Positions 29,461 to 40,068 of a stretch of 64,000 bases of DNA are shown here, one piece after another; within the stretch, counting starts at the first letter, position 1; every line of letters begins with the position of its first letter. The position numbers and the translations under genes were made by a program. This stretch comes from Thermostichus lividus PCC 6715 (lineage in GTDB: Bacteria > Cyanobacteriota > Cyanobacteriia > Thermosynechococcales > Thermosynechococcaceae), in contig NZ_CP018092.1 in assembly GCF_002754935.1 (NCBI RefSeq), positions 1,240,001-1,304,000 of the forward strand, written 5' to 3'. The notes beneath the pieces were generated by a model. The model saw nothing but the letters and a program-made list of their open reading frames with translations. It had not been told where the DNA came from and made no database searches.

Positions 29461-30074
29461 GGTTTACCTCCCTGTGATGATTGGAGTAACGCGATGACCT
29501 ATTGCTATTCTCAGGGGCATTGCTCGACATCGGGAGGGGGAGCATAAAATATTTTTTTCTGTAATAAATTTTGATTAATGCTTATAAACCTCTAGAAACT
29601 GCTATTGTCTATTAAAATTTTATTAAAATAACAGAAAGTTTATAAAGCTTGAAAAAGCTATTTTTTTGTTTGTTTTATACATAAAAGGTTTAAAAATATA
29701 AAAAGCCGGTTGGCAAGCGCAAATGCTCACTTTCCACCTTAGGAGCAGTGTTCATTTCTTCCCTACGGGGCGATCGCCAAGGATGTCGTACCCAAAAAAA
29801 TAGGGGGGCGATCGCCCCCAAGATCTGGATCGCCTAGAAACGGTCGTGAACCCCTAAAGGGCAGACGTATTGTAAAAAATAATTACAGTTACTGAAAGTA
29901 AAATTTTTGTTACGATTAGGGGTGACTGTAGTGGTTTCATTGGGGGAAGAATACCCATGGAAACGCTTGCCCGATAACAACTTGCTAGAATTTGAGGGCA
30001 GGCCATGATGCTAAGGTGGCCTTAGACTTACTGTTGACACTGCTCCAAGTGAATGGCCAATGGACAACTCCGCC
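29461..30074. other. long AT-rich divergent region between chlL and the CPP1-like gene
   Basis: 614 bases with no convincing gene. Bases 29545-29700 are very AT-rich and probably hold the chlL promoter. A rightward hairpin with a T run lies at 29646-29667. A 16-base palindrome built on HIP1 lies at 29804-29819. Bases 29870-29935 are again AT-rich and may hold the promoter of the rightward gene. Confidence 0.5.
29646..29667 (+). terminator. short Rho-independent-like terminator
   Basis: A stem AGCTT/AAGCT with a GAAA loop, then A and seven T residues. It points rightward although no rightward gene lies upstream, because chlL is leftward. It would end a short transcript starting just downstream of the chlL start, for example an antisense or leader RNA. 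The stem is only 5 bp and AT-rich, so this is uncertain. Confidence 0.4.
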
Positions 30075-30683
30075 ATGAGTGACAACCCTTACGAAAAGCT
30101 CCAAGTTTCAGAAGATGCTTCCTTTGAGCAAATCAAGGAAGCACGGGATGCGTTAATCGCCACCCATCCGGGGGACGAGCGGCAGCGCACAGAAATTGAA
30201 GCTGCCTATGATGCCATTTTGATGGATCGCTTGCGCCAGCGACAGGAAGGCAAAATCAAAGTACCAGAGCGGATCCGCTATGCCGAGCGACTGGCTGAGT
30301 CAGCACCAGCCAAAATCAATCGTATTGGCACTCACCCTGCACTGAAGTGGTGGCAGCAACAGTTGGATATGCCATCCTTGCGCGGCATCGTAATTACATC
30401 GGCAGTCTACGCTGCTCTGATGGCGATCGGCATCTCTCAAGCGAATCCAGATACGATCGCCCTGGTGCTCTCCCTAGGCGTTGGCTTTAACCTTGTGTGG
30501 TTACAGCGCAAAGAACAGCGGCTGGGTCGCGCCTTTTTACTCACATTGATTGCCCTCATCCTTGGTGCCGTGGTAGCCGTTGCTATCTATCACCTCTTCC
30601 CAGGAATGCTCTTGAGCGTCGATCAAACCGTTGGGTTAGGCGTATTTATGACCTTTTGGCTCACCAGCAATTTTTTGCGCTAA
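30075..30683 (+). CDS. CPP1-like (DUF3353) membrane chaperone
   Basis: 202 residues. The N-terminal 60 residues form a J-like domain (NPYEKLQVSEDASFEQIKEA, then AAYDAILMDRL) without the HPD tripeptide. Three to four membrane segments follow (GIVITSAVYAALMAIG, IALVLSLGVGFNLVWL, FLLTLIALILGAVVAVAIYHLF). This is the pattern of the cyanobacterial and chloroplast CPP1 family; in plants CPP1 stabilises light-dependent protochlorophyllide oxidoreductase. ATG 30060 is also in frame; 30075 gives the usual MSDNPYEKL start. It faces away from chlL and its stop overlaps the convergent dnaN stop by 4 bases. Confidence 0.85.
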   Translation: MSDNPYEKLQVSEDASFEQIKEARDALIATHPGDERQRTEIEAAYDAILMDRLRQRQEGKIKVPERIRYAERLAESAPAKINRIGTHPALKWWQQQLDMPSLRGIVITSAVYAALMAIGISQANPDTIALVLSLGVGFNLVWLQRKEQRLGRAFLLTLIALILGAVVAVAIYHLFPGMLLSVDQTVGLGVFMTFWLTSNFLR

Positions 30684-31789
30684 TTGCGAATTTGGATCGG
30701 CATGACAAGGTAAGTCATCTGGGTCTCGCCAAGGGGACGCAGAATGGCAGGTTGGGTGCTGCTGTTCAGTTGCAGTTGCACCTCGGTGCTGTCCATCACT
30801 TTTAGCCCATCAAGCAAGTACTTAACGTTGAAGGCAATATCAATGGAGTCCCCAGAAATTTGCGCAGGTAGATCCTCTTTGCCTTCTCCGAGCTGGGGGG
30901 CTTCGGCAGACAGATTCAGTTGTTGCTCGCTGGCATTAATACTGATTTTGACGACATTATTTTTTTGAGCCGCGAGAATGGCGATGCGCTCAAGGGCATT
31001 GCTCAGGGCGAGGCGATCCACTGTCACTTGTCGCTCAAAGGTTTTGGGGATGAGTTGGCGATAGTTGGGATATTGGCCTTCAAGGAGGCGACTGGTAATG
31101 CGGGCATCGGTACCAATATCAAAGACCACTTGGGTGGGGTCACAGCGGAGCATAATCTCGCTATCTTGCTTAGACATGAGTCTCTCTAGGTCTTTGAGAG
31201 ATTTGGCAGGGATAGTGATGGGGGAAAGAGCGGTGGGGATGGGCTGCTCGGTGAGGGTAACCGCAAGACGATGACCATCGGTGGCGGCAAATTCAAGGCG
31301 ATCGATTTCAAAGGTGACGTGCAACCCAGTGAGGATTTGTTTGCTTTCATCCGCACTGGCAGCAAAGAGGGTGCTGTGCAACCCTTCCCGGAGGGTGTTA
31401 GCAGGGAGAGTAATGGGGGGGATGTCGTCCAGATTGGGCAGAGCGGGAAATTCTTCGGCACTCATACCTTGAATTTCAAAGTGACCGGTGCCATAGTCGA
31501 GAATGACGCGGGTGTCTTCGGCGGTGATTTCAATATCCCGATTGGGCATCCGAGACACCATCTCGCTAAACAGTTTGGCGGAGACGGTGATAGCGCCACT
31601 CACTTTAACCTCAGCATCTAGCCAAATCTGCATACCAAGGCTAAGGTCAAAGACGGAAAGACCAAGACGACCACCTTCAGCTTGGAGCAGAATGTTGGCC
31701 AGTATGGGGTGGGAAGGATTGCTGGGGGCAACTCGACTCAGGGGAGCCAGTTTACTACTGAGGGCAGTCTGTGAACAAACAACTTTCAT
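30680..31789 (-). CDS. dnaN: DNA polymerase III subunit beta (sliding clamp)
   Basis: A ring-shaped clamp that tethers the replicase to DNA. It has three repeated domains: MKVVCSQTALSSKLAPLSRVAPSNPSHPILANILL opens the first (given here as MKVVCSQTAL and HPILANILL), ATDGHRLAVT lies in the second, and the C-terminal MTYLVMPIQIRN is the typical clamp ending. 369 residues is the normal length. It is convergent with the CPP1-like gene (4-base overlap). Upstream, 141 bases separate it from the cation exchanger gene. I see no clear run of DnaA boxes there. Confidence 0.96.
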   Translation of the reverse strand: MKVVCSQTALSSKLAPLSRVAPSNPSHPILANILLQAEGGRLGLSVFDLSLGMQIWLDAEVKVSGAITVSAKLFSEMVSRMPNRDIEITAEDTRVILDYGTGHFEIQGMSAEEFPALPNLDDIPPITLPANTLREGLHSTLFAASADESKQILTGLHVTFEIDRLEFAATDGHRLAVTLTEQPIPTALSPITIPAKSLKDLERLMSKQDSEIMLRCDPTQVVFDIGTDARITSRLLEGQYPNYRQLIPKTFERQVTVDRLALSNALERIAILAAQKNNVVKISINASEQQLNLSAEAPQLGEGKEDLPAQISGDSIDIAFNVKYLLDGLKVMDSTEVQLQLNSSTQPAILRPLGETQMTYLVMPIQIRN

Positions 31790-31930
31790 CTAAATCTCCA
31801 AGGTACCCCAAGATAGGGCGGGACAGGATTGGTACGGTAGCATGAGTCACTAATACATTTCAACATAGTCGCTGGATTCTATCCTTGGGAACGAGGGTGT
31901 TTGGGCAACGTTCACCACGGCCATTTGGGG

Positions 31931-32902
31931 TTAGTTCTCTGCCAGTAAACGCATAAGAACAAGTGGGTAGGCAGACAGTAAAACGACACTTGCGCCCCTA
32001 TGCAGATAGCCCTTGTAGGATGCGAGGGCGATGACTAATGCGAACGCCCCCAGCATGACGATGAGCGGCACGTGCAATAGGCTAGCATCCACAATGTTTA
32101 AGGGTCGGGCGATCGCCGCTACCCCTAGCGTCATTGTTACGTTGTAAGTAAAAGACCCGACAACCCCGGCAACAGCGGCTTCTGTTACACCTCGCCGTGC
32201 GGTTGACCAAGCTAGAATCACCAATTCAAAGGCGGTTGCAAACCCAACGAGAGAGAGTGCTAATTTGATTTGGGTCGTTTCAATTTGGCTGATTTGGCGT
32301 ACAGCCTCCACAATGAGGATCGAGCCTGCAACCATGGCAAGCACCCCAGCCACCACAACCCATACCTCTTGGCTGACTCGCTGCCGCATACCGTTTGCCT
32401 GCTCAGTTGCAAATTCCTCTAACGCTTCTTCTAGCTCTGCAGTTTCGCCCAACGCGGGTGGCCTACGTTCAACCCACCAGATGATGGCAACATAAAGAAT
32501 GTACAGCCCAATTAAGAACAGCCCCTCAAGACGACTAATCTCTCCGTTCCAAATAAACCCAGTTGCAATGACAGCAATGGGTACCCCTACCAAGGCGTAG
32601 GCCATCACCCGCTTGCTAAATGGTAGCGGTGCAATCCACGCCCCGACTCCCAACGCTACTAAACAGATAGCGATATTCGCCCCTACTACATCGCCAAATG
32701 CGATCGCCGGCACCTCCTTGAGGGAGGCCGCAACTGCCGTAGCAAGCTCTTCAGGTTCTGCACCAGCTAACAGTAACGCCAAGGCAAAGGAACTCACGCG
32801 CAATCGCACAGCAGCAGCACCCAAGTGTTCAGCGAAAGCTTCGGCTCCCCAAACAATTAAAGCAACACCAAGGATGATCAGCAGTCCCCAGAGGATAGTC
32901 AC
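31931..32902 (-). CDS. CaCA family cation/calcium exchanger-like membrane protein
   Basis: 323 residues with about ten membrane segments in two inverted halves. Each half carries an alpha-repeat: GAEPEELATAVAAS...GDVVGANI in the first and GFATAFELVILAWSTARRG...GSFTYNVT in the second. These take the place of the usual GNSxPE repeats of sodium/calcium and calcium/proton exchangers; Glu is kept in both. Between the halves is an acidic loop (ELEEALEEFATE). Ion specificity cannot be told from sequence. The start is GTG 32900-32902, with GGAGG 6 bases upstream. The left hairpin of the tnpB element begins right behind that ribosome-binding site, so the native promoter may have been displaced. Confidence 0.82.
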   Translation of the reverse strand: MTILWGLLIILGVALIVWGAEAFAEHLGAAAVRLRVSSFALALLLAGAEPEELATAVAASLKEVPAIAFGDVVGANIAICLVALGVGAWIAPLPFSKRVMAYALVGVPIAVIATGFIWNGEISRLEGLFLIGLYILYVAIIWWVERRPPALGETAELEEALEEFATEQANGMRQRVSQEVWVVVAGVLAMVAGSILIVEAVRQISQIETTQIKLALSLVGFATAFELVILAWSTARRGVTEAAVAGVVGSFTYNVTMTLGVAAIARPLNIVDASLLHVPLIVMLGAFALVIALASYKGYLHRGASVVLLSAYPLVLMRLLAEN

Positions 32903-32913
32903 AGAAAACCTCC

Positions 32914-34209
32914 GAGAAGCCCCGCACCTTCAGGTCGGGGAGGGACAGGAGCGGCAATTGAGAGAGGTTCAATACCCCCGAAATTGCCAGGTTTAGTACG
33001 CTTGTTTTTCATAGTCACGGGTGAGAATATAAGAGGATGAAACAAACTCTGACACTAGTTTGCAAACTTGCAACCACACCCGAACAAAATGCCAAGATTG
33101 AGGCAGTGCTTCAGGCGTTTGCTGCTGCTTGCAACTATGCCAATGAGCGAGTCAAACCCAAAACAACCAGCAAAACAACGATTCAGTCGTTGGTCTATAA
33201 CGACCTGCGAGAACAGTTTGGGTTGAGTGCTAATCAGGCAGTCAGGGTTTGTGCCAGGGTTGGGGCGAATCGAAAAACAGCCAAAGTGAAGGGCAAACCT
33301 GTCAAAGCGTTTCGTCCAACTTCGGCAGACTACGATGCCCGAATCTTCTCTTTTCGGGAGAAGGATTGGACAGTCAGCCTGACCCTGCTGGGATGTAGAG
33401 AACACATCAAACTGGAAATAGGACACTACCAGCGCGGCCAGCTGAAGGGGTGTAAACCCACTTCGGCTCAACTGTGCAAGCACAGAGATGGAAGATACTA
33501 CATCCACATTCAACTGAGCGACGAAGCTCCTGAACCCATTCAGTCGGACAAGGGGATTGGCGTTGATTTCGGTCGGCGTGAAATCGCTAAAACTAGTACC
33601 GATCAAGGTTGGGATGCTAAGCAGTTGAATCAAGTCCGAGATCATTTCGCCAAAGTGAGAGCATCGCTCCAGCAAAAAGCCTCGAAGGGCACACGGTCGA
33701 GTCGGCGTAGATGCCGACAAGTCCTGCAACGGCTGTCGGGGAGGGAGAGACGTTTTCAGCGATGGCTCAATCATTCCATCAGTGCATCCATCATTCGTGA
33801 AGCAAAACAACTCCATGCCATTGTTGCTATCGAGGATTTGACAGGCATTCGAGATAGAATCAACCAGCAACCGAGAAACGCGACCGAGCGGAGACGGTCT
33901 AACAGTTGGGCGTTCTATCAGTTGCGACAATTCCTAGAATACAAGGGTATCAAGGAAGGAGTTGAGGTGGTTGCTGTACCACCTGCCTATACCAGTCAAA
34001 CCTGCCATTGTTGCTTGCATATTGGGCTGAGGACTGAAAAAAAGTTCAAGTGTGGGCATTGCGGATGGATTGGTGATGCAGACCTAAATGGAGCAATCAA
34101 TATTGCGCTTTTGGGGCAGTCCGTAACGCTGCCTGGAGGCTCCTGGCTAGCTTGCGAGATAGCCGGAGGGCTACAGAAAGCCTCGCCCTTCTAGGGCGGG
34201 GAAGTTTAC
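32914..34209 (+). mobile_element. IS1341-type (IS200/IS605 superfamily) element with tnpB, no tnpA
   Basis: Left boundary: a hairpin CCCCG(CACCTTCAGGT)CGGGG at about 32920-32940 followed by GAGGG. Right boundary: CTCGCCC/GGGCGGGG hairpin at about 34181-34201 followed by AAGTTTAC. Inside is one gene, tnpB. There is no tnpA (Y1 transposase), so it would depend on a transposase made elsewhere. The right end (34144-34209) has the same layout as the two remnants at 9.7 and 26.7 kb and is where the guide (omega) RNA of TnpB systems is encoded. Exact cleavage sites cannot be fixed without an empty-site comparison. Confidence 0.75.
33037..34194 (+). CDS. tnpB: RNA-guided endonuclease TnpB (IS200/IS605 family)
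   Basis: 385 residues with an N-terminal OrfB helix-turn-helix/wedge region and a RuvC-like nuclease. Catalytic residues all appear intact: Asp177 in GIGVDFGRREIA, Glu266 in AIEDLTGI and Asp347/Asp349 in GDADLNGAINI. A four-Cys zinc finger lies between them (Cys323, Cys326, Cys339, Cys342). TnpB proteins use an RNA from the element's right end to cut DNA next to a short transposon-associated motif, which helps the element persist. The stop codon lies inside the right-end hairpin. No frameshift or stop interrupts the gene, so it may be active. ATG 33037 follows AAGAGG at good spacing. Confidence 0.92.
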   Translation: MKQTLTLVCKLATTPEQNAKIEAVLQAFAAACNYANERVKPKTTSKTTIQSLVYNDLREQFGLSANQAVRVCARVGANRKTAKVKGKPVKAFRPTSADYDARIFSFREKDWTVSLTLLGCREHIKLEIGHYQRGQLKGCKPTSAQLCKHRDGRYYIHIQLSDEAPEPIQSDKGIGVDFGRREIAKTSTDQGWDAKQLNQVRDHFAKVRASLQQKASKGTRSSRRRCRQVLQRLSGRERRFQRWLNHSISASIIREAKQLHAIVAIEDLTGIRDRINQQPRNATERRRSNSWAFYQLRQFLEYKGIKEGVEVVAVPPAYTSQTCHCCLHIGLRTEKKFKCGHCGWIGDADLNGAINIALLGQSVTLPGGSWLACEIAGGLQKASPF

Positions 34210-34212
34210 AAG
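34144..34212 (+). ncRNA. predicted omega RNA 3' region at the tnpB right end
   Basis: Inferred, not seen directly as a transcript. In characterised TnpB systems the guide RNA spans the 3' end of tnpB and the right end, and the guide is the DNA just beyond it. Here the conserved core is a GGCTAGC/GATAGCC-like stem-loop, GGGCTAC, a GC hairpin and GTTTAC. The sequence beginning AAGCACCCCTAAATTC would then be the guide. Confidence 0.4.
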
Positions 34213-34248
34213 CACCCCTAAATTCACCACGTCTTGCCTCAAGCCTAT

Positions 34249-35264
34249 CTATTGTTTTGCGCTAAATCCCCAAGCCATGGCTGCTGCCACGACTGCAGCG
34301 CCGGGAACCGTCAAGACCCATGCCACTAGAATATGCCGCCACGTTTGCCAGTTCACCCCTCGCTCAGGATGGTGTTGATAGCCTGCGCCTGTAATGGCAC
34401 CGACGACAACTTGGGTGGTACTGACGGGAAACCCTACAAGACTTGCGGCTGTAACCGTCAGGGCAGCACTGAGGTTGGCCATGCATCCACTAAGGGGGTC
34501 AAGGGTGGTAATTTTTTCGCCGGTAGTACGAATAATTCGCTCCCCACCGCCGTAGGTACCTATGGCGATCGCCACGGCACAGAGCGCAATGACCCACAGG
34601 GGAATACCGGCCTCTGGAGACAACTGACCAACACTCACTAAGGCTAGCGTAATCACCCCCATGGTTTTCTGGGCATCATTGGCACCGTGGGCAAAGGCCA
34701 TTAGGGTACCGCTGAGAATTTGGAGGTGTTGCCAGCGCGGCTCAGGTACCTCTCCCACCCATTGCAGGAGATGCTCTACCAGTGCCATCAGGGTCATTCC
34801 CACCGCCACTGCTAGCAACGGCGAGAGCACCATGGGTATCACGACTGCCTGCACAATTCCCTGCCAGCGCACAGCGTTTGCCGCCCCTTGAGCCACTGCC
34901 GCCCCCACCAACCCCCCAATGAGTGCGTGGGAGGAACTGCTGGGCAGTCCCCAATACCACGTCAGCAGGTTCCAAAGCACTGCCCCCACCAAGGCAGCAG
35001 CAATGACCCCGAGCCAATGACCGCCCAGTTGGCTGCGCTCGAGAATCCCCTGCTCAATGGTCAGTGCCACGCGAGTACTTAAAAAGGCTCCCGCAAAGTT
35101 GGCGATCGCCGCCACAATCAGAGCTGAACGCAACGAGAGGGCGCGGGTGGCCACCACCGTTGCAATAGCATTGGCTGCATCATGAAAGCCGTTGGTGACA
35201 TCAAAAAGGAGGGCGATCGCCACCAAGAGGATCACCCCCCATCAACCCCGAGCAGGGAGATCAT
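34249..35264 (-). CDS. PiT family inorganic phosphate transporter (possible frameshift at start)
   Basis: A low-affinity phosphate:cation symporter with about ten membrane segments. The two PiT signatures are present: GFHDAANAIATVVATRALS near the N-terminus and AHGANDAQKTMGVITLAL in the second half; PSSSSHALIGGLVGA and FPVSTTQVVVGAI are the paired helical repeats. As sequenced the longest frame starts at GTG 35235 with no ribosome-binding site. The ATG at 35262-35264 reads MISLLGVDGG and would run into the gene if the C6 run 35235-35240 had one more C, giving 338 residues. This correction is plausible but weaker than the others. It lies 19 bases upstream of thiC's 3' end on the same strand... 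thiC is transcribed toward it. Confidence 0.85.
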
Positions 35265-35283
35265 GACTGACGCCCGCAGTCCC

Positions 35284-36766
<1,483 letters not shown>

Positions 36767-36841
36767 GGTTCATTCTATCATTTTGCCCTTGGAGGATGGC
36801 GATGTACCGCAGCACCCCTTCCCCCTAGGATTACTGCAATA

Positions 36842-37777
36842 CTACTGCAATACGTCAATGCGTACTGGCCCGACCCCAGCCCCAATGAGGCCAATGGCAG
36901 CAGCCGCACCGCGAGAGAGGTCAATTTCCCGTCCCGGCGTAAATGGGCCACGGTCGTTAATCCGCACAATCACCGATCGCCCATTATGGAGGTTGGTAAC
37001 CCGTACCCGGGTGCCAAAGGGCAGTGTTTTGTGGGCGGCGGTCATGGCATCTTGGTTAAACCGCTCACCATTGGCGGTGCGCGCACCGTGGAAGCCGGGG
37101 CCATACCATGAGGCCATACCAGTAACCTGCATACGAATCGGGCCGACGGCCACTACAGTATTGTCAGAGCCGTCAACACTGGTGAGGGCAGGTGCATTCC
37201 CTAACTGCCGCCGAATGAGGTTGGCAATGCGCAGGGCATGTTCATCGCTGCGCTGCTGGTTTTGGGGTAGCAAAATCTGGTTATTGAGGGTGAGGAGGTG
37301 CTCTTTGTCGGCGTAGATGCGATAGCGCTGTTGCTGCCCATCCCAGCGTACCCGTATTAAGTTGGCATCAAAACCTTGCTCGTGGAGTTGGTTGAGGCGG
37401 GCAGTTAAAATCGTTGCCTGCTGCGCGGCATCCGAAAGGGTGGTTTGCTCAGGGGAGGCCCCACCACTGGCGGTGGCAACTTTCACCCCTGCTGGCTGGG
37501 CGGCATTGGTGCCCATGAAGGTGAGAATGGGAATCCCTCGCAAATAGACCGTAATGGCTTCCCGACCCTGCTTTTCGTAGCGATGCAGGGTGGCGATCGC
37601 CCGGGTGGCAATGGGCGCAGTGGCTTGGCGTTCCCCCACTTTGCTGGCAACAACCGCGGCCTCAGGAGCAGGAGCCGAGGCGGTTGCGGGTGTGGGCGTA
37701 TTTGCACGGCTGTCGGAGAAAACTCCGAACACCGCCAGCGCAGTTGTCGTCAAACCAATGTAAAGCGTTTTCTTCAT
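36842..37777 (-). CDS. rlpA: RlpA-like septal ring lytic transglycosylase / DPBB protein
   Basis: 311 residues with an N-terminal signal peptide ([20 protein letters not shown], cleavage likely after SRA). The middle 150 residues are Ala/Gln/Arg-rich with a region about LRGIPILTF that is shared by cyanobacterial members. The C-terminal 100 residues are the double-psi beta-barrel RlpA domain: [48 protein letters not shown] and [14 protein letters not shown], with the catalytic-type Asp in NDRGP. There is no SPOR domain. RlpA proteins trim denuded glycan strands. It lies upstream of thiC, separated by the riboswitch region. Confidence 0.87.
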   Translation of the reverse strand: MKKTLYIGLTTTALAVFGVFSDSRANTPTPATASAPAPEAAVVASKVGERQATAPIATRAIATLHRYEKQGREAITVYLRGIPILTFMGTNAAQPAGVKVATASGGASPEQTTLSDAAQQATILTARLNQLHEQGFDANLIRVRWDGQQQRYRIYADKEHLLTLNNQILLPQNQQRSDEHALRIANLIRRQLGNAPALTSVDGSDNTVVAVGPIRMQVTGMASWYGPGFHGARTANGERFNQDAMTAAHKTLPFGTRVRVTNLHNGRSVIVRINDRGPFTPGREIDLSRGAAAAIGLIGAGVGPVRIDVLQ

Positions 37778-38292
37778 AAGCGTCCGTTAAAAAGGGCATC
37801 CATACGGCAGGACAGCGGGGCACCAAGGTCACAGGCTAACCCGTACTGGTGCCGTGTTCGCTCTCATAGCGGAACTGTTTCAACCTACCACGAACCCCAA
37901 AACTCAAGCATCTGTACCCTTTTGTTCATGACGAACATTCGCAGAGAGAATAAAAAAAGTGAACACTGTTAAAACTCACACAGACTGGCACGTTGACGGA
38001 ATTTGCAGTCGTCGATCAAAAATAAGTAAAAATTATAAAGATTTGCTAATTAATTTTTAATTTCTGAAGTTTTTTGTGATTTAGATCACGCAAAAGCTAG
38101 ATTCTTTTTCTAGAGAAAATTTGCCTTTTACTCCCTTTTCTGGGTGGCATAGGACGATTTACGGGGAGCGTTGGGGATGGTATCCCAAGGTCATCAGACG
38201 GGGGTCAAGCCAGTTAAGAAAGTGTATTGCCAGTGTTTTGAGGTGGCACGGTAGTGCATAAAACAGAAGTATGTCTCGCAGATGAGTAATTT
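37778..38292. other. divergent intergenic region between rlpA and the DUF2339 gene
   Basis: 515 bases, AT-rich between 37940 and 38120, with no convincing gene. It contains a good match to the CRP operator at 38075-38090. Both rlpA (leftward) and the DUF2339 gene (rightward) must be served from here. Confidence 0.5.
38075..38090. promoter_or_regulatory. putative CRP/SyCRP1 binding site
   Basis: TGTGA-TTTAGA-TCACG matches the CRP consensus TGTGA-N6-TCACA in 9 of 10 fixed positions. Cyanobacterial cAMP receptor proteins bind this consensus. It lies 203 bases before the DUF2339 start and about 300 before rlpA. A single site in an AT-rich spacer can occur by chance, so this is a candidate. Confidence 0.45.
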
Positions 38293-40068
38293 ATGGCCAA
38301 CATCGATGATCTGCGCCAGCGTTTAGAGGTACTCGAAGCAACGGTTGCGGGCTTGGCGCGATCGCTGCGGATCCTCCAAGAAGCAGTGTTACGCGAGGAT
38401 CTGGCACCCGAGCCAGAACAACCTCCAATTTCACCTACTCCTGCCTCAGACCAGCCGACAACTGTCCCGGATCGCCCGTCACAGCAGCCTGCCCCTGTTT
38501 CTGCACCTGAAACACCCCCACCTCTACGGCCTGTGAGTGCACCTAAAACCGATTGGTTGCAAAACTGGGAATTGTGGCTCAACCGCCTAGGGATTGGGTT
38601 ACTGTTGCTGGGGATTGCTTTCCTGTTTAAATACGCAATTGATCTTGGCTGGCTCACCGATGGGGTACTGGTGGCGATCGGGCTATTGATGGCAACGGGG
38701 CTGATTGCGCTGGGGTGGCGGTTGCAGCAGCGCGCGATCTTTAGTCAGTTTCTGCAAGGGGGAGGGCTGGCCACCTATTACATTACGGGGTTTGCCGCCT
38801 ATCAGCTTTTAGAGATAGTCTCGATGGCGATCGCCTTTCCCTTGATGGTGGCGGTGACCTTGGCAGCCTTCTTCCTTGCCCTGCGGCAGAATCGGGCGAT
38901 CTTTTCAGTGATTGGCACCCTTGGCGGCCTAGCAACGCCCTTCCTGCTGTACGAGGGATCCGGTAGCCCCCTTGCCTTAGCCGCCTATACCTTTGTGATT
39001 GTGGCGGGCAGTTGGGGGATCTACGCCTATAAAGGGTGGCGATCGCTCCTGTGGTCTAGCTTTTGGCTCGGCTGGCTGGTGCTCAGTATTGCCGTTAATG
39101 CCTTTAATGCAACCGGTCTAGCACCGTGGTTCCTGCAAGCCATTCTAGGGCTGACGTGGTTGGGCTTTACCGTCTTGCCACCGTGGTACCAGTGGGGCGA
39201 TCGTGACCGTGCATCCCTTCCCCATGGTCAAGCCTTAGCACTCTTTAATCCACTCATTACTCTCAGTTTGTCGGCGGTTGTTTGGAACTGGTCTGCCACG
39301 ACCGTTGGGGCTATCTTTATTGCCTTTGGTGCCCTGTACTTAGTCACGAGTCTGCTATGGCGGCGGATTCCCCCCTCTTGGCGCTGGGTTTATAGCCTAA
39401 CAGGATTGTTGCTCATCTTGGCAGGCATTATCTATCGCTACCACAGCAACCCCTTAATTTTGGCACCCCTTGCCATTGAAGGGTTAATTTTGCACTACCT
39501 TGCCCAGTACTACCGCTCCGCCGCGTTGCAAACCATTGCCCATGTCTGGTGGGGGATCCTCACCGTAGTGATGGCCGCTCGCTTTTTAATTCTGGCGGCA
39601 GGCACCCCACCACTACTCAATCGCGAATTCATCACCGACCTAATTGTGATGGCCGCAGGGCTAGGGAGTACTCGCTTTTTGGCCGCCACAACCCGCCCCG
39701 TCTATTGGGTGTTTGGCTACGCCCTAACCTTGGGCTGGATTCAACACGAATTGGCAAGCTTCGGCACAGGAGCTGCCACCCTGCTGTGGGGACTGTTTGG
39801 GGTGGGGTTGCTCGTCTATGGGCTACGGCGGGATGTCTCAGGGGTGCGGATTGTTGCCCTTATTACCCTCGTTATTACAATTATCCGCCTCTTTATTATC
39901 GACCTCATCAACCTTGCCCCTGCTTGGCGGGTACTGCTGTTTATGGGGTTTGGCCTTATTTTCTTGGTTCTCAGCTACTTTTTCCGTGCGCTGTGGCGAC
40001 ATCCCCCCGCAGAATCCTCTAGGATTAGTGAAAACACTGCACCTGTTGAACCCGAAAAGGAATCATGA
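38293..40068 (+). CDS. DUF2339 polytopic membrane protein
   Basis: 591 residues. A short coiled coil (IDDLRQRLEVLEATVAGLARSL) is followed by a Pro/Ala/Gln-rich linker (to about residue 85), then about 16 to 18 membrane segments, beginning NRLGIGLLLLGIAFLFKYAID. The GIGLLLLGxAFLxKYA motif and the length are typical of DUF2339. The function is unknown; members are found in cell-envelope settings in many bacteria. It ends overlapping the pdxH start by ATGA (40065-40068), so the two are probably translationally coupled. Confidence 0.85.
   Translation: MANIDDLRQRLEVLEATVAGLARSLRILQEAVLREDLAPEPEQPPISPTPASDQPTTVPDRPSQQPAPVSAPETPPPLRPVSAPKTDWLQNWELWLNRLGIGLLLLGIAFLFKYAIDLGWLTDGVLVAIGLLMATGLIALGWRLQQRAIFSQFLQGGGLATYYITGFAAYQLLEIVSMAIAFPLMVAVTLAAFFLALRQNRAIFSVIGTLGGLATPFLLYEGSGSPLALAAYTFVIVAGSWGIYAYKGWRSLLWSSFWLGWLVLSIAVNAFNATGLAPWFLQAILGLTWLGFTVLPPWYQWGDRDRASLPHGQALALFNPLITLSLSAVVWNWSATTVGAIFIAFGALYLVTSLLWRRIPPSWRWVYSLTGLLLILAGIIYRYHSNPLILAPLAIEGLILHYLAQYYRSAALQTIAHVWWGILTVVMAARFLILAAGTPPLLNREFITDLIVMAAGLGSTRFLAATTRPVYWVFGYALTLGWIQHELASFGTGAATLLWGLFGVGLLVYGLRRDVSGVRIVALITLVITIIRLFIIDLINLAPAWRVLLFMGFGLIFLVLSYFFRALWRHPPAESSRISENTAPVEPEKES

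Noticed and set aside
31790-31930. A replication origin next to dnaN
   Set aside because: No cluster of DnaA boxes or AT-rich unwinding region is visible in the 141-base gap; a skew analysis would be needed.
33055-33930. A 291-codon minus-strand open frame inside tnpB
   Set aside because: It is a shadow of the conserved tnpB frame; the + strand protein has full nuclease motifs.
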